Source: Spirochaetia bacterium
GTDB lineage: Bacteria; Spirochaetota; Spirochaetia; CAKZLE01
Reading direction: 5' to 3'
Length of the DNA stretch: 35,191 nt
NCBI GenBank assembly: GCA_021736385.1
Contig: JAIPFY010000033.1
Coordinates: 1-35,191 of the forward strand
Made by a program: the position numbers and the translations under genes. Shown in pieces: positions 15,489 to 24,693 of the stretch; the first letter of the stretch is position 1, and every line of letters begins with the position of its first letter. The notes beneath the pieces were generated by a model. That model was not told where the DNA came from, made no database searches, and saw only the letters and a program-made list of their open reading frames with translations.

Positions 15489-16412
15489 ATGCAGGAAACC
15501 ATCATTCTGTTCTTTCAATCATTCTCAACAGAACTGCTTGATCTGATCATGGAGCTCATCACCATGACCGGGGAACAGATGCTCTATATCACCGTTGTAT
15601 CCTACATCGTCTGGAACGTATCGAAACCTCTGGGGTTCGCTCTGGCCTTCACGCTGCTGAGTTCGACCCTGTGCAACGGCACGATCAAACTGCTCGTGCA
15701 CAGCCCCAGACCCTATCAGGTCCTCTCCTCGGTAGAGGGCAAACGCATCTCTACCGCAGAAGGCTTCTCCTTCCCGAGCGGCCATACCCAGGGAGCGACG
15801 ACCTTCCTGCTCAGCGGGGCGCTCTACCTGAACCGGAGAAGATGGATCACAGCCGCTGCGATACTCTCGGCGGCAGTCGCTCTATCGAGGATATATCTCG
15901 GGGTACACTGGCCGATCGATGTGCTCGGGGCTCTGGTCCTCGGTACCCTGTTTGCGCTTCTGGTGTTCAAACGGGTCCTGGCGATCGCCTCTGATGAGCG
16001 ACTGCTCGCCAGAGTGAATATCTTGACCGGTACGCTGGCAGGTATCTTCGCATTGGTCCTCTCAGTACTGGAGATGCTGCAGCTGTTCGAACCTCAGATC
16101 TTCATGAGCATGATCAAGCTGCTGTCCATCCTCGCCGGTTTCTCCTTCGGCACCTACTTCGAACGCACGCATGTGGATTACATCATCAGTGGGACCCGTA
16201 TCGTCAGGCTCTTCAGATTCGTCATGGGAATGCTCGGAGCTCTGGTGATCCTCTACGGAGGGAAGATCATTCTGCCCGATCATGTGCTGTCAGTGATGGT
16301 CCGATACGCAGGGACCGGGTTCTGGGCGTTCTTTCTCTACCCGCTGCTGGGAACCCATATCAGTACGGACCGGGAGGGTGACCGCCTGTTCACGCGATCG
16401 AAGGGACTCTGA
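15489..16412 (+). CDS. PAP2-family membrane phosphatase
   Basis: The 307-residue protein is an integral membrane phosphatase of the type 2 phosphatidic acid phosphatase family. All three active-site motifs are present: K-x6-RP (K67 to R74-P75), PSGH (96-99) and SR-x5-H-x3-D (S133, R134, H140, D144). After the usual six-helix core the protein continues for about 120 residues with four more hydrophobic segments (about 180-300), a longer C-terminus than in a minimal PAP2 protein. Likely substrates are undecaprenyl pyrophosphate or phosphatidate; the sequence does not decide. The ATG at 15489 is chosen because GGGGAG lies 7 nt upstream. Confidence 0.9.
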   Translation: MQETIILFFQSFSTELLDLIMELITMTGEQMLYITVVSYIVWNVSKPLGFALAFTLLSSTLCNGTIKLLVHSPRPYQVLSSVEGKRISTAEGFSFPSGHTQGATTFLLSGALYLNRRRWITAAAILSAAVALSRIYLGVHWPIDVLGALVLGTLFALLVFKRVLAIASDERLLARVNILTGTLAGIFALVLSVLEMLQLFEPQIFMSMIKLLSILAGFSFGTYFERTHVDYIISGTRIVRLFRFVMGMLGALVILYGGKIILPDHVLSVMVRYAGTGFWAFFLYPLLGTHISTDREGDRLFTRSKGL

Positions 16413-16509
16413 ACCACATCAAAAACTCCAAGGGAACTATTCATGTGTCGTTTCTTTGGGAATTTTCATTTTCGGGGTAGTCTCCGGTCACAACCGACAC
16501 CTCATGCGG

Positions 16510-16538
16510 TTCCAAACTCCGGTGATTCCTGCTATACT
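16510..16538 (+). promoter_or_regulatory. Possible promoter of the SdpI-like gene
   Basis: TTCCAA (16510-16515) and TATACT (16533-16538) have a 17-bp spacer. The -35 is weak. The leader would be about 88 nt. The rest of the 220-bp gap 16413-16632 shows nothing recognisable. Confidence 0.35.
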
Positions 16539-16632
16539 CAACGCCGTCAGCGATTTCAGTATCTTCGCTGTACGGGCTGCTGTCCTCCGTTCCCGTTCAG
16601 GACCATCCCTCTCATGCTGCAAGGAGCCTTAC

Positions 16633-17286
16633 GTGAAACGACCGACGATCATCCATCTGCTGTCCACGTTGACAGCACTCTCGATCATAGCCACTGCCGC
16701 AGTCTACAGCAGTCTGCCTGAGATGATCCCCACAAGCTGGGATGCCTCGGGAATCATCGATACCCTCAAGCCAAGGACTCACCTCATCCTCACCGCTCTG
16801 CTCCCGGCGTTGTTCATCTTCCTTCTAGTGAAGGTCCCTTCGATCAACCTTGAGTCTGAGAGCTACCGGCAGCATACGCGGCTCTATACAGTCGCCTCAC
16901 TACTGCTCGTTGCCTTTCTGCTGATCATCCACTGGTTCTCCATCCTCGCTTCTCTGGGAACCTTCCTGCAGACACACATCCTCATCCAGCTGATGATCAG
17001 CCTCCTGTTCATCATCACCGGATTCATGATCCCCGGTTCAGATCAGAACAGCCGTTTCAGTCTCAGGACCCCATGGACTCTTGAGCATGCGCAGGTACAG
17101 AGAAGGACCCAGAAGCTTGCCGGGAAGGCTTTCATCATCTCAGGTATCATCACCGGCATGGCCGTCATCCTCGAACCGACGGCAGCCTTCTGGGTCGTCA
17201 CCGCTGCAGTGGCAGGGCTGATCCTGTTCATCTACGTCAGTTCCTACATCCTCTATCGAAACGCTGAGAATGATGAAAAACCGTAG
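16633..17286 (+). CDS. SdpI/YfhL-family membrane protein with DUF1648 domain
   Basis: The 217-residue protein has six hydrophobic segments. The N-terminal part with LPEMIPTSWDASGIIDTLKP (about 32-51) is the DUF1648 pattern (the family usually reads PDxIPxHWxxxG), and the C-terminal half contains RTPWTLEHAQVQRRTQKLAG, the SdpI pattern (RTPWTLxxxxxWxxTHxxxG). SdpI is an immunity and signalling protein against the SdpC toxin in Bacillus. Most homologues elsewhere stand alone with no known toxin, as here. The start is GTG at 16633 with AAGGAG 6 nt upstream; the frame is open much further but that part is not protein-like. Confidence 0.8.
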   Translation: MKRPTIIHLLSTLTALSIIATAAVYSSLPEMIPTSWDASGIIDTLKPRTHLILTALLPALFIFLLVKVPSINLESESYRQHTRLYTVASLLLVAFLLIIHWFSILASLGTFLQTHILIQLMISLLFIITGFMIPGSDQNSRFSLRTPWTLEHAQVQRRTQKLAGKAFIISGIITGMAVILEPTAAFWVVTAAVAGLILFIYVSSYILYRNAENDEKP

Positions 17287-17416
17287 AAACCCCTCAGGCT
17301 CTAGTGACTTGGGCCCCGAAGATACGTACAATGGAATCAGTAGTGGAGATCCCAGAACACCCGGAAGTCGCATTTTTCTGAGAACTCTGCTGCAATAATG
17401 AGATGAGTGAGTAGAT

Positions 17417-18598
17417 ATGAAACAATTGATAACAGGAGAATTCAACGATTCTCTCATACCGATCATGGATGGTGTAGGACTTGTTGCCAAGAACTATGCC
17501 TACTGGCTGAATCGGAAGTACGGCAAGGGATACTGCATCGGGCCATCAGTACCCGGCTATACTGACACTGAAGATCATTTCTTACGGTTTCCCACCGTTC
17601 CGCTTCCCGGGCATGCCCCGTACCGCTACGGTCTGCCCTTTCTGGGTTCCTTCAGAAAGCAGCTCGATGAGATCTCCTTCGATATCGTACACGCCCATTG
17701 CCCGTTCGTCAGCGGCGGTGAGGCTCTCAGGGTCGCCAGAAAGCGCAACATCCCGCTGGTCACCACCTTCCATTCCAAATACCGTGAGGATTTTCTCAGT
17801 GCATTCCATTCCCGATTCCTCGCAGATAAAGCACTTGCCAGGATCATGAAGTTCTATCATCAGGCCGATATGGTCTGGGTACCGAACGAACCATCTATTG
17901 ACGTACTTCGTTCCTACGGCTTCAAAGGGCATGTGGAGGTCGCGATCAACGGCACTGATCTGATCTCCCCGGGTGCTGAGGAACTCGCTCAGCTGAAGAA
18001 GAGCGGGTATGAACGATCAGGGGCTTCACCTGAGGATTTCATCATGCTCTTTGTCGGGCAGCATCGCTGGGAGAAGAACGTTCGTCTGATCCTCGAAGGG
18101 CTCAAGATCATCCATCAGCAGCAACAGAATTTCAAAGTCTTCTTCATCGGGACAGGACCGGAAGTGAAAGAGATGAAGCAGCTCACTGCGCAGTACAAGC
18201 TGACGGATAATATTCAGTTCAAAGGGGTCATCAAAGATCGGGAGGTACTCAAGTCATACTATGCGATAACCGATGTCTTCCTGTTCCCGTCTCTGTACGA
18301 CACAGCCTCTCTGGTCATGCGTGAAGCAGCCGCATTCCAGGTACCGACCATCCTGGTCAATGAGGCAACGACTGCAAAAGGCATAACAGATGAAGAGAAC
18401 GGTTTTCTCATTGACAACACTGCAGAAGCATTCGCTGATAAACTGCTGAAGGTCATGAAGCATCCTGAACTGCAGAAGAAAGCGGGAGCCGGTGCACGGG
18501 CGACGATCTACCTCCCATGGGAGAAGATCGTCGATGATGTCTACGAACGGTATATCGATATCATCGATCGCCGAGCTCATGGGCTCACCAGTCAATAA
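17417..18598 (+). CDS. GT4-family glycosyltransferase
   Basis: The 393-residue protein is a retaining GT-B glycosyltransferase of the GT4 type. The N-terminal half contains DGVGLVAKNYAYWL and FDIVHAHCPFVSG, with VTTFHSKY. The C-terminal half contains LFVGQHRWEKNVRLILEGL, the GTG block VFFIGTGPEVKEM, KGVIKDREVLKSYY and the nucleotide-sugar-binding FLFPSLYDTASLVMREAAAF, in which the second Glu of the usual EX7E is kept and the first is replaced by Asp. It probably adds a sugar to a lipid or glycan on the cytoplasmic side. The galactopyranose mutase gene follows after 31 nt, so galactose or galactofuranose is a plausible product unit. The ATG at 17417 lacks a good Shine-Dalgarno sequence. A TACAAT at 17327-17332 could be a -10 with a leader of about 80 nt. 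Confidence 0.85.
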   Translation: MKQLITGEFNDSLIPIMDGVGLVAKNYAYWLNRKYGKGYCIGPSVPGYTDTEDHFLRFPTVPLPGHAPYRYGLPFLGSFRKQLDEISFDIVHAHCPFVSGGEALRVARKRNIPLVTTFHSKYREDFLSAFHSRFLADKALARIMKFYHQADMVWVPNEPSIDVLRSYGFKGHVEVAINGTDLISPGAEELAQLKKSGYERSGASPEDFIMLFVGQHRWEKNVRLILEGLKIIHQQQQNFKVFFIGTGPEVKEMKQLTAQYKLTDNIQFKGVIKDREVLKSYYAITDVFLFPSLYDTASLVMREAAAFQVPTILVNEATTAKGITDEENGFLIDNTAEAFADKLLKVMKHPELQKKAGAGARATIYLPWEKIVDDVYERYIDIIDRRAHGLTSQ

Positions 18599-18629
18599 CA
18601 CAACGAACACCATCAGGAGAAGAACAGTT

Positions 18630-19733
18630 ATGGAATACAACTATGTTGTCGTCGGAGCGGGGATGGCCGGCGCTACCGCAGCAAGGGCTCTGGCAGAGGC
18701 AGGGAAGAAGGTGCTTGTGATCGAGAAGAATGATCACATAGCAGGCCACTGTCATGACTACAAGAACACTGACGGGATTACCGTGCATACCTATGGTCCT
18801 CACATATTCCATACGAATGACAAGGATGCATGGGAGTGGGCAAACAGATTCACCAACTTCATCTACTATCAGCATCGGGTGCTCAGCTATGCTCACGGCC
18901 GGTACATCCCCTTTCCCATCAACCGGGATACGATTGCAGAGCTCTTCGGCACGGAATTATCGATCAACGAGGTACAGCAGTTCCTCCAGGACGAGATAGA
19001 GCATTCAAGTTTCGAGCTGCCCCTGGCTAACTTCCGGGATGCGGTAGTCTCCCAGGTGGGAGAGACGCTGTATCAGACCTTCTTTGAGAACTATACACGA
19101 AAACAGTGGGGAAGAGATCCTGAGGAACTCTCTGCTGATCTGGCAAAAAGGATACCGGTAAGAAACAATCGAGATGACCGCTACTTCTCCGATGTCTATC
19201 AGGGGATCCCGGCAGCAGGATATACCGGTATGATCAGCAACATGCTCGATCATCCAGAGATCACGGTACAGCTTCAGAGCGATTATCTCAAGGTAAGATC
19301 AACGATGAGCCCTGAGATGACGGTGTATACCGGTGAGATCGATCGTTTCTTTGACTACTGCTTCGGCAAGCTGGAGTACCGGTCTCTGAGACTTGAGTTC
19401 CGAACCTATGAGCAGAAACAGTACCAGAGAGCTGCCGTAGTCAATTATCCCAATGACTATGACTGGACAAGGATCACAGAGTTCAAACAGCTCTCAGGTG
19501 AGATCTCAGACAGGACAACACTCTGCTTCGAGTACCCCAGTGCTGAAGGAGAACCCTACTACATCGTTCCTGATGATCGGAACTCTGCGATGCGGGATGA
19601 ATATATGGAAAAAGCTGCTGAGCTCGAAGCTGCGGGAACGCACCTGTTCATCGGTCGGCTTGCAGAATATACGTACTACAACATGGATCAGGTGATCACT
19701 GCGACTCTGCAGAAGATCAACAAACTCCTATGA
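18630..19733 (+). CDS. glf: UDP-galactopyranose mutase
   Basis: The 367-residue flavoenzyme converts UDP-galactopyranose to UDP-galactofuranose. The FAD-binding GAGMAGA (9-15) is at the N-terminus, and the family blocks IAGHCHDY, GPHIFHTND, YIPFPIN, FFENYTRKQWG, VRNNRDDRYF and YTGEIDRFFDY are all present; the C-terminus ends with GRLAEYTYYNMDQVI. The frame is open from 18492, inside the glycosyltransferase gene, but the ATG at 18630 has AGGAGA about 10 nt upstream and begins with the Rossmann fold. Together with the preceding GT4 gene it suggests a galactofuranose-containing glycolipid or surface glycan. Confidence 0.96.
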   Translation: MEYNYVVVGAGMAGATAARALAEAGKKVLVIEKNDHIAGHCHDYKNTDGITVHTYGPHIFHTNDKDAWEWANRFTNFIYYQHRVLSYAHGRYIPFPINRDTIAELFGTELSINEVQQFLQDEIEHSSFELPLANFRDAVVSQVGETLYQTFFENYTRKQWGRDPEELSADLAKRIPVRNNRDDRYFSDVYQGIPAAGYTGMISNMLDHPEITVQLQSDYLKVRSTMSPEMTVYTGEIDRFFDYCFGKLEYRSLRLEFRTYEQKQYQRAAVVNYPNDYDWTRITEFKQLSGEISDRTTLCFEYPSAEGEPYYIVPDDRNSAMRDEYMEKAAELEAAGTHLFIGRLAEYTYYNMDQVITATLQKINKLL

Positions 19734-19738
19734 TACCA

Positions 19739-19775
19739 CAGCAGGGAGTACCGGACAGACCGGTACTCCCTGCTG
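19739..19775. terminator. 16-bp perfect stem-loop between glf and topA
   Basis: The arms 19739-19754 and 19760-19775 are perfect complements with the 5-nt loop ACAGA. It fills the gap between two convergent genes (stops at 19733 and 19779). There is no real T-run on either side, but the strong stem suits a shared, bidirectional terminator. Confidence 0.7.
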
Positions 19776-19778
19776 TCG

Positions 19779-22334
19779 CTATTTCGTTGAATCCCCGATG
19801 ATCTTCAGCACATCCTCGAACGTCAGTTTCTGATAGGCATCATCACTCTTGTAGGCCTTGGGTAACCCGATGTTCTTCTTCCCGTGCTTGATGTATGGTC
19901 CATAGCGGCCTGAGTAGATCGCTACGGCGACACCCTTCTCATCCTTACCGAAATCTTTGAGCACAGTGGCCTTACCTCTTCCGGTCTTCGGCTCTGCCAG
20001 GATCTCAAGTGCCCGTTCGAGAGTCACCGTATAGAGATCATCTGCGGCCTTGAGCGATCTGAACTCACCGTCATGTCCCACATACGGGCCGAATCTCCCA
20101 TTGTTGGCGATGACCTCTTTCCCGGTGTCAGGATGGGGACCGAGGATCCTCGGCAGGTGCAGGATCTTCGCTATCTCCTCTACGGACATGGTCGAGGGGT
20201 CAGTCCCCTTGGGAACACTTGCCCGTTTGGGCTTCGGTTCATCATCGCTCTTCTCACCGAGCTGGAAGTATGGTCCATAGCGGCCATTGAGCAGATAGAT
20301 CTCCTTCCCGGTATCAGGATCGGTGCCGAACGATTCGGGCCCCTCCTTCTGCACTTCGATAAGCCGGATGATATCCTCATCCGAGAGATCCGCAGGCGCG
20401 ATGTCTTCGGGCAGCGATGCATGGATCTCCTCTGTCGCGTCATCACTCTTACAGAGGATGTATGGACCATATTTCCCGATATGCACCCCGTCGACACTAT
20501 GGATCTGCGGCATGCTGATCGTCCGGGCCTCATCGGGCTTGATCATCTTCGCCTGACGTTCCACATGTTCCTGAAGCCCCTCATCCCCGAGGTAGAACTG
20601 CTGCAGATACTTCAGCCGATCGACAGTCCCCGTGGCGATCTCATCGAGCGTATCTTCCATGGCAGAGGTGAAGCTGTATTCGATCAGATTGGTAAAGTTC
20701 TTCTCAAGCAGCTGTATGACTCCGAATCCGATGAACGTCGGGTTCAGGGTCGTCCCCTGCTTTCGAATGTAGCCGCGCTCATACAGGGTATTGATGATAC
20801 TTGCATAGGTAGAAGGTCTACCGATCCCCAGCTTCTCCAGTTCTTTGACCAGAGAGGCCTCAGTGAAGCGTGCAGGCGGCTTGGTCTCATGTCCGACAGG
20901 GTTGATCTCCAGAGGGTCGACTTCCTGTCCCTCGACAAGAGCCGGCAGAAAGGTCTCGGTACTCACCAGCTTCACTTCAGGATCATCAGACCCTTCGACG
21001 TAGGCCCGGATGAACCCGGGGAAGATGATGCGGGTACCGGTAGCGGAGAACAGGGTATCCTCCACACTGAAGACCGCCTTGGTCGATGCCTTGCGTGCCT
21101 CTGCCATCTGAGATGCGAGGGTCCGCTTCCAGATGAGTTTATAGAGGGACAGCTCCCTGCCCTCCAGTCGTGATTCTGATGGTGGTATGAACACCTCGCC
21201 GGAGGGGCGTATGGCCTCATGCGCCTCCTGTGCACCTTTGGACTTCTTGGCATACTGCCGAGGGCTCTGGGCAAGGTACTCGGCACCGTAGAGCTTCTCT
21301 ATGGCCTGTCGTGCAGACTGGATCCCATCCTGACTCAGGATGGTCGAATCGGTTCTCATATAGGTGATGAATCCCTTCTCATAGAGCCGCTGAGCTGTCC
21401 TCATCGTCTCCCGGGCAGACATGCGTAATTTCCTGTTCGATTCCTGCTGCAGGGTAGAGGTGGTGAACGGCGGTGCCGGTCGGGTCTTGTTCTCTTTCTC
21501 AGTGACAGAATCAACCGTCCAGGTCTTTCCCTCAAGGCGGGAAGCCAGATCACGTGCATCCTGCTCTGAGAGCAGCAGGGTCTGTCTCTTCTCGAAGACA
21601 CCTGTCCTGGAATTGAAGTCCTTGCTCCCGGTCACCCGCCTGCCGTCGACAGAGTCCAGTTTCGCCTCAAAGGATTCGCTCTTTGCTGCCCCGTCTGCAG
21701 AAAGGGAAGCTTTCAGATCCCAGTACGTACTGCTGGAAAAGAGGATACGCTCGCGCTCTCTCTCCACGATCAGACGCAGTCCGGGGGACTGCACCCGGCC
21801 TGCTGAGAGCCCATAGGCGATCTTCTTCCACAGAAGCGGGGATATGGTGTATCCGTAGAGTCTGTCGAGGATCCTTCTGGTCTCCTGTGCGTTCACCAGA
21901 TCCATATCTATATCTCTTCCGGTCTCAAGAGCCCGCAGGATGGCTTTTTTGGTGATCTCATGGAAGACCATCCTCTGACAGGGTACTTTCGGTTTGAGCA
22001 CATCCTTCAGATGCCAGGAGATACTCTCTCCCTCACGGTCCTCATCAGTGGCAAGCAGTACAAGATCCACTTCCTTGAGTCTGCTCTTGAGCTCACGGAT
22101 GACTTTACCTTTCCCTTTCGGTGTGACGTACAGCGGTTTGAACTCGTTCTCGATGTCGATCCCAAGACGGGACCACGGTTTGTCCTTATAGGCCTTGGGG
22201 ATCTCAGCTGCGGTCTGAGGCAGATCGCGAATATGTCCTACACTTGCCTCGATGATATAGTTACTCGGCAAGAACTTCTTTATGGTCTTCGCTTTCGTAG
22301 GAGATTCGACGATTACCAGAACTTTATTTCCCAT
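19779..22334 (-). CDS. topA: DNA topoisomerase I
   Basis: The 851-residue type IA topoisomerase relaxes negative supercoils. The Toprim domain has the general-acid glutamate in VIVESPTKAK (E10) and the metal-binding DEDRE (97-101). The catalytic tyrosine is Y325 in GFITYMRTDS. GRVQSPGLR (179-187) and the RPSTYASIINTLYERGYI region are also typical. The C-terminus has four GxxGPY repeats (GKYGPYI, GRYGPYF, GRFGPYV, GRYGPYI) without cysteines, so it uses zinc-free C-terminal repeats instead of the zinc fingers of the E. coli enzyme. The start ATG at 22334 has AAGGA about 7 nt upstream. It stands alone, facing glf across a strong hairpin. Confidence 0.97.
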   Translation of the reverse strand: MGNKVLVIVESPTKAKTIKKFLPSNYIIEASVGHIRDLPQTAAEIPKAYKDKPWSRLGIDIENEFKPLYVTPKGKGKVIRELKSRLKEVDLVLLATDEDREGESISWHLKDVLKPKVPCQRMVFHEITKKAILRALETGRDIDMDLVNAQETRRILDRLYGYTISPLLWKKIAYGLSAGRVQSPGLRLIVERERERILFSSSTYWDLKASLSADGAAKSESFEAKLDSVDGRRVTGSKDFNSRTGVFEKRQTLLLSEQDARDLASRLEGKTWTVDSVTEKENKTRPAPPFTTSTLQQESNRKLRMSARETMRTAQRLYEKGFITYMRTDSTILSQDGIQSARQAIEKLYGAEYLAQSPRQYAKKSKGAQEAHEAIRPSGEVFIPPSESRLEGRELSLYKLIWKRTLASQMAEARKASTKAVFSVEDTLFSATGTRIIFPGFIRAYVEGSDDPEVKLVSTETFLPALVEGQEVDPLEINPVGHETKPPARFTEASLVKELEKLGIGRPSTYASIINTLYERGYIRKQGTTLNPTFIGFGVIQLLEKNFTNLIEYSFTSAMEDTLDEIATGTVDRLKYLQQFYLGDEGLQEHVERQAKMIKPDEARTISMPQIHSVDGVHIGKYGPYILCKSDDATEEIHASLPEDIAPADLSDEDIIRLIEVQKEGPESFGTDPDTGKEIYLLNGRYGPYFQLGEKSDDEPKPKRASVPKGTDPSTMSVEEIAKILHLPRILGPHPDTGKEVIANNGRFGPYVGHDGEFRSLKAADDLYTVTLERALEILAEPKTGRGKATVLKDFGKDEKGVAVAIYSGRYGPYIKHGKKNIGLPKAYKSDDAYQKLTFEDVLKIIGDSTK

Positions 22335-22503
22335 ACCCTATCCTTTTGTATCATGAACGTCGCAGGCCTCCGAATGCATCAATGGCTGTTATACCAAAGA
22401 GTCGGAATGCTCAGCTACTATTTGTAACTATCAATGAATTGAAAAGTCAAGGGGGAGGAACAGGCTGTTGAGACGAAATACTCTGTATGAATAGCTTAAT
22501 ACC

Positions 22504-24636
22504 CTATTTCATAACAAAATGAAAGATTCTGCTGTCATACTCATGTCTGAACGCGATCGCCAGACCACAGCGCTGGAGGTACTCACCGGTCAGCAGCCGC
22601 ATCGCTTCAGAACCTGAGCGTACCGGGTTCATCATGTGCTGTTCAAGATGCTCTGCAAGCAACTCTCGCACCTCGTACATGCGGTCTTCCTGCAGTCCCG
22701 CAAGACGGATCTGCTCATACGCAGACCCAACAGAGAAGCGCAGTTCCCACACGAACAGGAGTGCTTCTGAACGGTCAGGCAGAACGTACATGATCGCTGC
22801 ATGATGCTGCTCATACGGCGATACCAGACGGTAGAGCTCACCGGATACGATCAGATGGCGTATTCCCTTATAGGTGCTGACAGCTTCGCAGAGGAACTCA
22901 CGGTCCTCACCGCTGAGTGCCAGTGGAGAGAGCTCGACACCGAACCGGCAGCTCATGGCAACAGAGCACCTGAATGCGAGGGGAAGATGCCTTCCGGTGA
23001 TATGGTTGGTCTCTGAACCCACATGGGCCGCCGTGACAGACGGCGGATAGAACATACCGGTCCCCCACTGGATGAAGATCCGCTGCAGAGCATCGGTGTT
23101 GTCGCTTGCCCAGAACTCATGCGTCCTGTGCAGGGCACCGTACTCCACCCTGCCCCCGCCTGAGGCACAGTCCTGTATCACCAGTGCAGGATACCGTTCA
23201 CCAAGGTGCTCCAGGATCCTGTAGTAGTTCTCCACATACCGGTCATAGACGGCAAAGCCCCCGGAGAGCTCCTTGATGTCCCGGTTGCAGTCCCATTTTA
23301 TATAATCGATTCCCGGATTCTGATCCAGGATCTGCTCGATGGTACCGATGACCCAGATGAGGACCTCCTCGCGGGAGAGATCGAGGACATACTGTCCCCG
23401 TTCCAGTGAGGCCTCACGATGCTCAGCGCTCAGGATCCATTCCGGATGCTGCTCGAAGAGCCTGCTCCGGGGATTGACCATCTCCGGTTCGATCCACAGC
23501 CCGAAGGTCATCCCCCGCTCACGGCACCGATCGATCAGCGGGGTGAGACCGCGGGGTAATTTGGCCGGCTGCACCTGCCAGTCTCCCAGACCCTGCGTAT
23601 CATCATCTCTCGGGTAGTCACTGCCGAACCAGCCGTCATCAAGCACGAAAGTCTCTATGCCGATCCGGGCTGCACCGTCGATCATCTGCAGCAGCAGGGT
23701 CTCATCGAAATCAAAATAGGCTGCTTCCCAGCTGTTCAGGACGATGGATCTCGGGTTAGCTGCATCCGGGATCATCCGCTGCTTCGCCCATCGGTGGAAC
23801 CTGCGCGATACCGTACCCCGGCCGCTCTCGCTATAGGTAAGATAGAGATGAGGCATCTGGTACGATGCCCCTGCTGTAAGGATCCGCCTGGCAGTGTCAG
23901 GATGGTCTCCCGCGATCAGAGAGATGGTACCATCGGGATCATGATCGAGCAGGAACGCCCAGTTCCCCGACCAGGCATAGGCAGCCCCGATGCAGATGCC
24001 GGTCTGCTCACCGACTGCGTGTTCTCCATGTGAGAGGATGATCGAGGGATTCGCGAACCGGGTGGTCCTGACCCCGCACCGCTCTCCAGTGATATGGATC
24101 CCGGGGTTGAGTCTCTGCTCGTTCATATGCATCTCATGAGCCCAGCTTCCGGTACAGTTCGTCAGGACCCCTTCTTTCCAGGAAAGCGGCAGGAATGCTG
24201 CCGCCATATAGTCGATGATACAGGAAGTGTCGCTGCAGTTGGTCACACGGGTGTACATGCCGATCATATCATATTCATAGTCGGCCTCGATGATCAGAGA
24301 GACCTCGAGCTGCAGATACGAATCGAACAGGGACAGGACCAGGGTCTGCTCATCGGCAGCTTCACTGCCGGTAAACAGCAGTCTGGCACTGGTGTGCTGC
24401 TGCTCTGATCCTTTACTGACCCTGAAGGCCGGGCTCCTGCGGTAGACCCCGCCGAATGCCGGGTAGGCCTCGGGAGCCGAGGCGGCGCCCTCAAGGGCAG
24501 AGATCGTCCTCTCATCGGTGATCCGTGAACCGAAATAGAGCAGCTCCAGAGGAGCGCCGATCAGCGTACGGTAGAGGATCGTCTGATTGGTGGTGTGGAT
24601 GCCGCAGCAGCTGTTCGATCTGTATATATGTTTCAT
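22504..24636 (-). CDS. Alpha-galactosidase, GH36
   Basis: The 710-residue glycoside hydrolase releases alpha-linked galactose, for example from melibiose or raffinose. The N-terminal beta-supersandwich (about 1-295) precedes the TIM barrel. VLDDGWFG (331-338), LWIEPEMVNP (380-389), the nucleophile in YIKWDCN (D449), DCASGGGR (489-496) and the acid/base in WASDNTDA (D512) are all as expected for clan GH-D. There is no signal peptide, so it acts in the cytoplasm. The frame is open to 24750, but the ATG at 24636 starts just before the family N-terminus and stands 6 nt after TATGAT, giving a likely leaderless mRNA. The divergent AraC gene is its probable regulator. No sugar transporter is in the window. 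Confidence 0.95.
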   Translation of the reverse strand: MKHIYRSNSCCGIHTTNQTILYRTLIGAPLELLYFGSRITDERTISALEGAASAPEAYPAFGGVYRRSPAFRVSKGSEQQHTSARLLFTGSEAADEQTLVLSLFDSYLQLEVSLIIEADYEYDMIGMYTRVTNCSDTSCIIDYMAAAFLPLSWKEGVLTNCTGSWAHEMHMNEQRLNPGIHITGERCGVRTTRFANPSIILSHGEHAVGEQTGICIGAAYAWSGNWAFLLDHDPDGTISLIAGDHPDTARRILTAGASYQMPHLYLTYSESGRGTVSRRFHRWAKQRMIPDAANPRSIVLNSWEAAYFDFDETLLLQMIDGAARIGIETFVLDDGWFGSDYPRDDDTQGLGDWQVQPAKLPRGLTPLIDRCRERGMTFGLWIEPEMVNPRSRLFEQHPEWILSAEHREASLERGQYVLDLSREEVLIWVIGTIEQILDQNPGIDYIKWDCNRDIKELSGGFAVYDRYVENYYRILEHLGERYPALVIQDCASGGGRVEYGALHRTHEFWASDNTDALQRIFIQWGTGMFYPPSVTAAHVGSETNHITGRHLPLAFRCSVAMSCRFGVELSPLALSGEDREFLCEAVSTYKGIRHLIVSGELYRLVSPYEQHHAAIMYVLPDRSEALLFVWELRFSVGSAYEQIRLAGLQEDRMYEVRELLAEHLEQHMMNPVRSGSEAMRLLTGEYLQRCGLAIAFRHEYDSRIFHFVMK

Positions 24637-24642
24637 ATGAAC

Positions 24643-24671
24643 ATCATATAACGAAGGTATACCTATATACA
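24643..24671 (-). promoter_or_regulatory. Promoter of the alpha-galactosidase gene (leaderless type)
   Basis: TATGAT (24648-24643, minus) precedes the ATG by the 6 nt GTTCAT. The candidate -35 TGTATA (24671-24666, 17-bp spacer) is weak, as often at activator-dependent promoters. The whole divergent region is markedly AT-rich. Confidence 0.5.
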
Positions 24672-24681
24672 TGTAATATGT

Positions 24682-24687
24682 TATGAT
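24682..24687 (+). promoter_or_regulatory. -10 element of the AraC regulator gene
   Basis: TATGAT ends exactly 6 nt before the GTG at 24694. No good -35 is seen at the right distance. The spacing matches the leaderless genes of the window and supports the GTG start. Confidence 0.4.
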
Positions 24688-24693
24688 ACATAT

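Noticed and set aside
20073-21173. A 366-codon frame opposite topA
   Set aside because: It is the antisense shadow of a conserved topA and shows no domain of its own; high GC and GATC-rich codons leave long open antisense frames throughout the window.
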